DNA of 64,000 bases. It comes from Runella salmonicolor (GTDB lineage Bacteria > Bacteroidota > Bacteroidia > Cytophagales > Spirosomataceae). The stretch spans positions 186,001-250,000 of the forward strand of contig NZ_JAMZEL010000004.1 in assembly GCF_024158025.1 (NCBI RefSeq), given 5' to 3'. The translations under genes and the position numbers were made by a program. Of the stretch, positions 53,401 through 59,151 are shown piece after piece (within the stretch, counting starts at the first letter, position 1; the number at the start of each line of letters is the position of its first letter). The notes under the pieces are model-generated. The model did not search any database, was not told where the DNA came from, and saw only the letters and a list, made by a program, of their open reading frames with translations.

Positions 53401-54096
53401 TTGATTGGCAGTGCGGTATTTCCAACCCGTTGATTTGAAAGTAACTGGCCATTCGGGATACAGAGGTATATTACCTAGTGTTCCCTCAATGGATAAGTCA
53501 AAATAGCGGTCAAGGCTCACTCCTGATTGGTGAACTTCCACGGCGATGACGTTGTCCCCTGGGAGTAAATCACTTGGCAGATTGATTGTGACTTCGCCAT
53601 AAATGGAATCATTGGCGGGAGCCATTGAGGCCGAAGTAAGCGAGTCAACAACACCCGCAGGCATATTGAGGCGGTATACTTCTTTATTGTTTAGGTACAC
53701 CACCAAACCGTCGTCACACCAAGTTTTGATTTTATAACTACTATAATCATTAGGGTTTCCTACATTAAATGTCTTCCTGAAATAGTGGGTTTTGGCGCTA
53801 TTGTTACCCGTTCGGCTTGCGCTGTATGGCCACACCCAAGTGTTGATGGTATGAGTAGGCGTGCCATCATCGTAGCCCAAAGTAGCCTGTCCGCTCGCCC
53901 AAGCTGCATCGTTATAAGCGTTGGTTTTCCACGTACCGTTGCCAAACGTAGCAGGTTCCTGATTAGCCGTTCGATATTTCCACCCCGTTGACTTGAAGCC
54001 TACAAAGGTAGTTTGCGTAAATGCTGCCTGAGCGCCCAGCACGAAAAGCAAGAGCAAAACGAACCGTTTTCTGAATAAGTAATCTGTCAGCTTCAT
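50470..54096 (-). CDS. Giant secreted metallophosphoesterase with three N-terminal repeat modules (paralogue 2)
   Basis: This 1208-residue protein has a signal peptide (about 1-27) and three tandem ~180-residue modules (about 28-205, 215-395, 400-575), nearly identical in blocks such as GWKYRTANQEPATFGNGTWK, TLGYDDGTPTHTINTW and KIKTWCDDGLVVYLNNKEVY; the DNA period is about 552-558 bp. A PAP-N-like fibronectin domain (about 580-660) precedes the phosphoesterase domain (about 665-960), with LMGDIALRED, FGNHDYHG, FHIPPYSK and GHAHGMQRS. The C-terminal PKD/Ig-like and VEYHAGYIEL parts match paralogue 1. It has one more N-terminal module than paralogue 1. Ligand of the modules and phosphate substrate are unknown. 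Confidence 0.87.
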   Translation of the reverse strand: MKLTDYLFRKRFVLLLLFVLGAQAAFTQTTFVGFKSTGWKYRTANQEPATFGNGTWKTNAYNDAAWASGQATLGYDDGTPTHTINTWVWPYSASRTGNNSAKTHYFRKTFNVGNPNDYSSYKIKTWCDDGLVVYLNNKEVYRLNMPAGVVDSLTSASMAPANDSIYGEVTINLPSDLLPGDNVIAVEVHQSGVSLDRYFDLSIEGTLGNIPLYPEWPVTFKSTGWKYRTANQEPATFGNGTWKTNAYNDAAWASGQATLGYDDGTPTHTINTWVWPYSASRTGNNSAKTHYFRKSFNITNPALFSGYKIKTWCDDGLVVYLNNKEVYRLNMPAGAVDSLTSASMAPANDSIYGEVTINLQGDLLPGTNVIAVEVHQSGVSLDRYFDLSIEGIQIITCPEWPIAFKSTGWKYRTANQEPATFGNGTWKTNAYNDAAWSSGQATLGYDDGTPTHTINTWLWPLNPSRTGNNSARTHYFRKCFNVTNKNLYTGYRIKTWCDDGLVVYLNNKEVYRLNMPAGPVDSLTSASTAPANDSIYGETTIFLPNDLLDGPNVIAVEVHQAASSLDRYFDLSIEGVTTPCGVTLTRQPYLQLSTPTSMTVRWRTNAAIIGRVKYGTSMGGLTQFVDDSAPTTEHVITLTGLTPNQLYYYSVGCTDGTAIQGDANNYFKTPPADTERPLRFWLFGDSGKTSTSRQTQTRQAYLNYLGNNYVDGVLLMGDIALREDYATEPGDGTDGILQQKFFNQMGDVLKKFPSWTTFGNHDYHGFPDPNNPGDSTLAFHLTDAAIFNSFSFPSSVADGISSDKNYYSFDVGNVHFVQINPYYIPSATYGGPSIATTADTVTGNLINWLKKDLAATQKLWKIVFFHIPPYSKVKHDSDTDNMLINVRRSLVPILERYKVDLVLSGHAHGMQRSKLINGVFDIGTPSPSSIIQSQSARYPASAPYTKNSGGKGTVYIVNSDGGQGQNSSEEYDYTLPPSPHPVMYYTTTERLGGSSELRVFKNRIDFVGIKQDGSKPDSFTIMKDVNKKITYNTPTPPLILTASWEGNYSWKILGGGSLPNTTKSITVAPSANVTYIVNDGYNGGNGFLADTFIVNVCTPTITLTSTISTNTVYRASQWIKGSNTNIIAPSATVEYHAGYIELKPSGTGTAFLATPSNGHYFLAVPDGCAPGGGGGESNNNTQGQESSNKALLPSSSASSKLQKREPKR
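52350..54000 (-). repeat. Three tandem ~555-bp coding repeats in the larger phosphoesterase gene
   Basis: The sequence recurs at offsets of 552 and 558 bases, matching the three N-terminal modules. Long identical blocks (for example the codons for GDDGTPTHTINTW and WCDDGLVVYL) make slippage or recombination plausible. A diverged two-copy version (period about 543) lies in the neighbouring paralogue. Confidence 0.85.
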
Positions 54097-54411
54097 AGTA
54101 AAAGTAGCGATTGATGAAAGTAAGCAGTGATAAAAAACTAAGGCGAAGCTAGACGTTGAAACATAACAATTGAATGATAAAATACAACAAAACGAATGAT
54201 TCTGCTCAGGATTAGGCAGAGCGTATGAGCTTCGTCATCATTGCCACGACGCGGGTGATTTTTGTTACCTGAAGGAGTTTTATGTAGCCAGTTCCCTAAG
54301 GCGTTTCGGCCTTTGGCTCACTGGGTGTAGCCATTTACGCAAGGGTGCTATCGCTGTTTGGGAGTTTTGTATAGCTTTCGTCTATCAAATTATAGGCACT
54401 ATCTTTTTTGT
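54097..54411. other. Intergenic region without clear genes
   Basis: It separates the divergent phosphoesterase gene from the accessory cluster. Only a minor hairpin (AAGGC-GTTTC-GGCCTT, about 54298-54313) is seen. Promoters for both directions probably lie here but I find no consensus match. Confidence 0.5.
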
Positions 54412-54501
54412 ATGAAGAAGCGTATTACTCGACAAAGCATCTATGAGGGCTTTTTGTATGTACTACTCGTGGTGCTGGTGCTGATTCTGATTTTTGTATA
54501 A
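54412..54501 (+). CDS. 29-residue single-helix membrane microprotein
   Basis: This short ORF of 29 codons begins ATG-AAG-AAG-CGT and ends TAA. The product has a basic N-terminus (MKKRITRQSIYEG) followed by one strongly hydrophobic helix (FLYVLLVVLVLILIFV). This is the pattern of small membrane proteins that sit beside larger partners. It lies 72 bases upstream of the lipoprotein gene on the same strand. The orientation, positive-inside charge and lack of charged residues in the helix argue for a real product, but there is no homology evidence. Confidence 0.5.
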   Translation: MKKRITRQSIYEGFLYVLLVVLVLILIFV

Positions 54502-54572
54502 TGTCCGTTTTTTACTTGTTGACTCACGGTATTTTCCCTGATTTTTGACCAAAATTTAACAGTGTACCAAAA

Positions 54573-55448
54573 ATGTCACGATTTCTCATTCTCCTTTTTT
54601 TGCTCTCCCTATCTATTGGCCTTTTTCAATGCGGTGGAGGCGATCCAGAGCCCGATAATTCAGGAAATAATACTAACAATGGCTCCAACACAGGCGGCGG
54701 CACCCTCGGCAAAGGCCAGCCGGGTGTGGTGGGCCTCGCGGGAGTAGAGGCCTGGGACAAACTTGCATCGAGCGAAAAAGACCGCATCAAGAATTGGAAT
54801 GCGTTGTTTCTGCATCAATCTGTTGGCCAAGATTTAGAAGAAGGCTGTAAAGCCAACGGATTTCCGTTTGATTATTATGGCCCCAACGACAAAACCGATG
54901 GCGGTCTACGAGGAGGTATCTTTGTGGATGTAGGCGGCATTGCCAACGGTAACCCGTCCGAAAAAATTAGGGTTTTTCGGGAAAATGCAACCCGCAATAA
55001 AGACCTGCTTCAAATCGCGATTTTTAAGTTTGGTTATGCCGACGTCATGGACGATAATTTCGAAAAAGTAAAGACTGAATACAAAGCCTTCGTAGATGCC
55101 CTCAGGGCTCAATCGCCCACGCTCCGCTTCGTTCATGTCACGCCGCCATTGGTTTATTCCACCACTTCGTTTGAGGGAAACGCCGCCAAAATGAAGGTGG
55201 GGCAATGGATGAAAGATACCTTCAAAAATACCGATGTCATCTTTGATTTACAGGAATTGGAAAGCAACAACGGCGCGTGTCAACAGAATAACGTTTGGCG
55301 TATTTGTACCGAAAACCGTAACACCGCTTCCGACCCGTCGGATGTAAATGGCATTGATTCTTCCGACGGACAGGGGCACATCGGCAAAAAAGCAGGGCAG
55401 CGCATCAGCAAGGCTTTGTTGATGAGTATTTACAACGCTGGAAAATAA
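54573..55448 (+). CDS. Lipoprotein with SGNH-hydrolase-like features
   Basis: This 291-residue lipoprotein has lipobox LFQC (Cys20), then a low-complexity Gly/Asn/Thr linker (21-50), as in surface-exposed Bacteroidota lipoproteins. The body has NALFLHQSVGQDLEEGC, with Ser83 in an LHxSVG context, and a C-terminal GIDSSDGQGHIGKKAGQRIS segment that may hold the Asp/His pair of an SGNH hydrolase. The central part IAIFKFGYADVMDDN is family-like. Assignment to SGNH is a reading of motifs only. It is followed seven bases later by the M91-like peptidase gene, so the two are very probably co-transcribed. Confidence 0.65.
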   Translation: MSRFLILLFLLSLSIGLFQCGGGDPEPDNSGNNTNNGSNTGGGTLGKGQPGVVGLAGVEAWDKLASSEKDRIKNWNALFLHQSVGQDLEEGCKANGFPFDYYGPNDKTDGGLRGGIFVDVGGIANGNPSEKIRVFRENATRNKDLLQIAIFKFGYADVMDDNFEKVKTEYKAFVDALRAQSPTLRFVHVTPPLVYSTTSFEGNAAKMKVGQWMKDTFKNTDVIFDLQELESNNGACQQNNVWRICTENRNTASDPSDVNGIDSSDGQGHIGKKAGQRISKALLMSIYNAGK

Positions 55449-55455
55449 TACGACC

Positions 55456-56298
55456 ATGAGTAAATCGGTCTCTTTTATCTATGCTCCCAATATCATCGTT
55501 GCACGGGGAACCAAATACGTAGACGATTTTGAAGATTTCCAAAAGCGAGTGCTGTCGTTGTTGGCAGATATTATGAAAGCGAATTGGACGGGGCTAGGAA
55601 TCATCAACCTTATTGGCCAGATGAGCAATAAAAAAGTCATTATTACGCCCGACCCCATCAATGGAAATGCTTGTGCAGAAGATAGACGAAATCCCAGTTG
55701 GGGCAATGCCATAGAAATCCCTGTTTCAGTAGAATATGTGAAGGGAACAGCTCACAAAAATCCAGGTTTTATGCCTGATGAAATAATATTACACGAACTT
55801 ATTCATGCTTATTTTATGCATCATGGCACAAAGCAAGATATGGCATTGTTTGTTCCCCCGAATTTTTATTACCATACTTTTGGTGAGTTTGCGGCAGTTT
55901 TATTGACCAACATATACATGTCGGCAAAAGGCAGGCCAGCGCTACGCAGAGACCACACCGAGGCACAACTCACGGGGATGTGTAGTCACGACGAAGGATT
56001 TCTGATACTTCATGCTGACCCAAACCAATTTGGTTATCCCTATTCCCAATTTCCACATGAAAGGTTGATTTGGAATCTGACGCAGCAGGTACCGGAGCTT
56101 ATTTTCAACTATGTTCGTCACGAAAACGGCGTTTTTAACCCAGTCCGTTATTATTTGAATACACTTCCAGAACGTAGGCTGCGGGAATTGCGGCCGCGTT
56201 TGGGAGAGGCTTTCCAAAGAAAGGAAGAGTTAGAAGGAGAGGCGATGAAGCTTGTGAGAGAAGCAGAAAGGGTAGAAAGAGAAGGATGGGACAAATAA
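55456..56298 (+). CDS. M91-like zinc metalloprotease (NleD-type domain)
   Basis: This 280-residue protein has no signal peptide. Its zinc motif is His113-Glu114-x-x-His117 (ILHELIHAYFMHHG), with Glu144 in FGEFAAVLL as a possible third ligand. The upstream segment NWTGLGIINLIGQMSNKKVIITP resembles the M91 peptidase domain, known from NleD effectors that cleave host kinases and from bacterial toxin domains. The last 50 residues are a highly charged helix. It is closely packed between lipoprotein genes (7 bases before, 20 after). A secreted or injected toxin role is possible, but no secretion signal or toxin-delivery domain is visible, so function is open. Confidence 0.65.
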   Translation: MSKSVSFIYAPNIIVARGTKYVDDFEDFQKRVLSLLADIMKANWTGLGIINLIGQMSNKKVIITPDPINGNACAEDRRNPSWGNAIEIPVSVEYVKGTAHKNPGFMPDEIILHELIHAYFMHHGTKQDMALFVPPNFYYHTFGEFAAVLLTNIYMSAKGRPALRRDHTEAQLTGMCSHDEGFLILHADPNQFGYPYSQFPHERLIWNLTQQVPELIFNYVRHENGVFNPVRYYLNTLPERRLRELRPRLGEAFQRKEELEGEAMKLVREAERVEREGWDK

Positions 56299-56318
56299 AA
56301 CCTTAATCAATAACAACC

Positions 56319-56792
56319 ATGAAAAAACTAATCGCGTACGTTGTTTTAATCAGCGTTTTCATCCTCAACTCGGGAGCGGGTTGCGGTGACAAAAAAGAAG
56401 AACCCGAGCCCGAATATGTTAAACTGCTGGTTGGAGGCCGTTGGGATGTGTACAAAACCTACTCTGAATCAGCAAGTGATAAAATCACCCTTACTATTAA
56501 AGATGGCTACTTAGGGTATAAATTTTATACCGATGGCTCAATGGATGGCTGCTTCCAACAAACCTGCGAAAAGCAAGGCCGATGGTCTTACAAAGTAAAA
56601 AATGCCGCCGCTGGAACGGGCGAATTAACGCTCTACAATGACAATAAAGACATTGCCGAAGTTTATGGAGACCAACTGACAGGACACTTGGAAATACTTA
56701 GCGATAATGAGATTATCTGGGTAGTTAATGGCAGTCCATTTGTGGGAAATACCGATTATAGTTTGGTGAGGTGGTATATGAAAAGAAAATGA
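56319..56792 (+). CDS. Small lipoprotein, lipocalin-like
   Basis: This 157-residue protein has a lipoprotein signal (lipobox NSGAGC, Cys22) and a body that looks like the lipocalin-like or DUF5004-type beta-barrels common in Bacteroidota: LLVGGRWDVYKTYSES, then LGYKFYTDGSMDG, GRWSYKV and ELTLYNDNKDIAEVYGDQ. Two internal cysteines (CFQQTC) may form a disulfide. It directly follows the M91-like protease gene by 20 bases. An immunity or ligand-binding role beside the protease is speculation from position. The family call is moderate. Confidence 0.6.
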   Translation: MKKLIAYVVLISVFILNSGAGCGDKKEEPEPEYVKLLVGGRWDVYKTYSESASDKITLTIKDGYLGYKFYTDGSMDGCFQQTCEKQGRWSYKVKNAAAGTGELTLYNDNKDIAEVYGDQLTGHLEILSDNEIIWVVNGSPFVGNTDYSLVRWYMKRK

Positions 56793-56898
56793 ATACAGTG
56801 GGTCCTTTGCAGGTACTGATTTTCCAATATAGAAATGTTTGTGTTCACTAAAAAAATGGAAAAATGCCGATATTAGGCGAAAAGTATTGCTTCTAAAA

Positions 56899-57498
56899 AT
56901 GAAAAAAACGCAGGGCTGTTTGGTTCTTGTGGTCGGTCTAATTCTCGTAGGAGTGCTATTTACGACCATAAAATATTACGGTAGTTATTATTGGGACCTG
57001 TATCAGCGTCCGTGGGCGTATAGCCGCGATGCAGATGCGCCGCTGTTGGTTGGTAAATGGCAGGGCCGCTTTACTGATCCCGACGGGGTAGCTAAAAAGC
57101 TTGCACTAGAAATTTTCGTTCCAACCACCGATGAAGAACGATGGGAGAAGGCTGGCCGAAAAAGTCGCCGTCGGCGAGGTTCTTCGGCCAACCGCAATTT
57201 TGACGGTGTTGCGTTGGTTGAGAGCAAGTTAGGGAAGGAAAGTTATGAGTTATGGGGAGGTGTGAATAAGGACGATTATCATTTGTTTACCCTTGATTTT
57301 ATTACGGATGAGACGAAGATGTTGCCAATTAATAACTTTTATATCAATGATTCCCGTCCCAACAATTGGCTCAATGATTCGATGACCCTGACGCTGAATT
57401 TCAGTTATCGTCGACCCGATAAATCTTCGTTTTGGAGTAGTTCAGACCCACGTTTTGATAAAAAAGTTACCGTTACCCTTAATCGCCAAAAACAATAA
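56899..57498 (+). CDS. Single-pass membrane protein of unknown function
   Basis: This 199-residue protein, read from ATG 56899, has one N-terminal helix (CLVLVVGLILVGVLFTTI) and an extracytoplasmic part with a WQGRF-DPDGVAKKLALEIFVP strand pattern and an Arg-rich loop (KSRRRRGSS). I do not recognise a family; the beta-rich look and WQG/WGG motifs suggest a small barrel. An upstream start at 56839 adds 20 charged residues and is less likely. It lies downstream of the lipocalin-like gene and 13 bases upstream of the beta-helix lipoprotein gene, which implies co-transcription. Confidence 0.6.
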   Translation: MKKTQGCLVLVVGLILVGVLFTTIKYYGSYYWDLYQRPWAYSRDADAPLLVGKWQGRFTDPDGVAKKLALEIFVPTTDEERWEKAGRKSRRRRGSSANRNFDGVALVESKLGKESYELWGGVNKDDYHLFTLDFITDETKMLPINNFYINDSRPNNWLNDSMTLTLNFSYRRPDKSSFWSSSDPRFDKKVTVTLNRQKQ

Positions 57499-57511
57499 GA
57501 TTTTATCTGAT

Positions 57512-59074
57512 ATGGACGCGAAAAAGCTACTATTCTTTGCCCTCATTTCCCTTTTTTTGATCATTGAAGGTTGTAAAAAAGCGGAAGTTGAAACCGACGA
57601 ATGCAACGCTGACCCTACTGCCTGCGGCTGCCCACAGGAGCCGCCAAGTTGCAGCGACCCAGGAAATAATGGCGGGCAGGCCCTCGGTGGAAAGGTGTAT
57701 GTCTCACCCAACGGCAGCGACTCCAATGATGGCAGTGAAGGGAAGCCTTTCAAAACCATCCAAAAAGCCGCTGACGTTGCCGACCCCGCCAAAGGTTTGG
57801 AAATCATTCTGCGCGGTGGTACCCACCTAAGCGAAGAAGTAAAGTTCAGAACTTCCAATATCAATCTGCATTCCTATCCGGGTGAGTGGGCAGTTATCAA
57901 AGCGATAATGACGGTGGAAGATATTTCTAGCTGCCTCTGGTTTAGAGAACCAGAGAGTGAAAATATAACCATTGAAAACGTAGAAATTATAGGGGGGTAT
58001 TACTACGGAATTAAATTTGAAAGCAACTGGGACGATGACCGAAGTGTGCCTTTTGACAAGCGGAGAGGGGTACGTAACATTAAAATTCTGAATTGTAAAA
58101 TCCACGATACAGGCCGCGATTGTATCAAAATTACGCCCGGATGCCAAAATATTCAGGTGCTTAACTGCGAAATTTACCGCTCTGGCGTGGGGCCAGCCAA
58201 CATATCGGCGCAGAATGCCGAAGGAATTGACAACGTAAACGGCTCCAATATGACGGTTCGTAATTGCTATTTTCACGACATTGCCACCAACGCGCTGTAT
58301 GCAAAAGGAGGGGCAAAAGATTGCATTTTTGAGCAAAATCTCATCATGAATTGCGGCGAGGGTGGATTGGTAGCGGGCTACTTGGATACTGATGCAGAGT
58401 GGTTTAATACAACCTCTAACCCCACATATTTTGAAAGCATCAACATCATTATTCGCAACAATATTGTGGTCAATACTAAATGGGAAGGGATTGGATTGTA
58501 CGCAGCTTTGAACGCACAAGTATATAACAATACGCTCATCAACGTAGCGCAGGAAGCGAGCGCGGCGTTGATGATTGCCCGAGGTGAGATTTATGGTACA
58601 CCCAAAGGCGATCAATACCCGAATTGCAAAGACCTTAAAATTTCTAATAATATTTTTGTACAAACCGCCGCCGCCAAAGGCTATATTGCCCGCTTGCGGG
58701 GCATTCCTCAAGGGACCAATGAATTGAGTAATAACGTTTATTTCAAACCCGGAACGCTCGCTTTCAGAATTGATAAATCTGATGATGATTATACTGAATT
58801 TGAGGGTTTTGCAAACTGGAAAACCCAATCTAAATTAGATGCAAGCAGCACCAACGCTGACCCAAAACTCAACGGTCAATACCACCTCACTGCGGGTAGC
58901 CCTTGTATTGGTACTGGAAAAGCATTGGGAACTTTGGTAGAAAAAGACTACGATGGTGGTGTGAGAGGAGCAAAACTGGACATCGGAGCCGATCAAGCTG
59001 GCAACGGCACAGCGCTATCTATTCCGCCAGCGGTGACAACAATCGGAACCAAAGGCACTGGTGGGGGCAACTGA
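57512..59074 (+). CDS. Right-handed beta-helix lipoprotein (pectate-lyase-like fold)
   Basis: This 520-residue lipoprotein (lipobox IIEGC, Cys21) has a Cys-rich linker, then the common entry motif KVYVSPNGSDSNDGSEGKPFKTI of DUF1565/pectate-lyase-like proteins, and about ten coils of a right-handed parallel beta-helix (INLHSYPGEW, ENITIENVEIIGGYYYGIKF, KILNCKIHDTGRDCIKI, NMTVRNCYFHD, NIIIRNNIVVN). The Asn ladders and stacked hydrophobics support the fold. It may be a polysaccharide lyase or a surface carbohydrate-binding protein, but catalytic residues cannot be assigned. The start ATG 57512 begins the lipoprotein signal; an earlier ATG (57455) overlaps the preceding gene. Confidence 0.82.
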   Translation: MDAKKLLFFALISLFLIIEGCKKAEVETDECNADPTACGCPQEPPSCSDPGNNGGQALGGKVYVSPNGSDSNDGSEGKPFKTIQKAADVADPAKGLEIILRGGTHLSEEVKFRTSNINLHSYPGEWAVIKAIMTVEDISSCLWFREPESENITIENVEIIGGYYYGIKFESNWDDDRSVPFDKRRGVRNIKILNCKIHDTGRDCIKITPGCQNIQVLNCEIYRSGVGPANISAQNAEGIDNVNGSNMTVRNCYFHDIATNALYAKGGAKDCIFEQNLIMNCGEGGLVAGYLDTDAEWFNTTSNPTYFESINIIIRNNIVVNTKWEGIGLYAALNAQVYNNTLINVAQEASAALMIARGEIYGTPKGDQYPNCKDLKISNNIFVQTAAAKGYIARLRGIPQGTNELSNNVYFKPGTLAFRIDKSDDDYTEFEGFANWKTQSKLDASSTNADPKLNGQYHLTAGSPCIGTGKALGTLVEKDYDGGVRGAKLDIGADQAGNGTALSIPPAVTTIGTKGTGGGN

Positions 59075-59081
59075 TTTTTAG

Positions 59082-59135
59082 TTTATTTTAGAACAAAAAA
59101 GGCTCCGTGCGGAGCCTTTTTTGTTCTAAAATAAA
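59082..59135. terminator. Near-perfect palindromic bidirectional terminator (26-bp arms)
   Basis: Arms of 26 bases (TTTATTTTAGAAC, six A, GGCTCCG and its mirror) flank a 2-base loop. It serves both the beta-helix gene (stop 59074) and the convergent TonB receptor gene (stop 59152). Confidence 0.9.
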
Positions 59136-59151
59136 AGCGTTGTTTAAAGCG

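Noticed and set aside
46349..54096. T9SS C-terminal sorting domains on the giant phosphoesterases
   Set aside because: Both end in basic Ser/Gln/Lys tails and show no terminal sorting-domain pattern, so T9SS export is not claimed.
57827..58828. 333-codon open frame on the minus strand
   Set aside because: It is fully antisense to the beta-helix lipoprotein gene, has no recognisable domain, and reads as a shadow of the regular beta-helix codon pattern.
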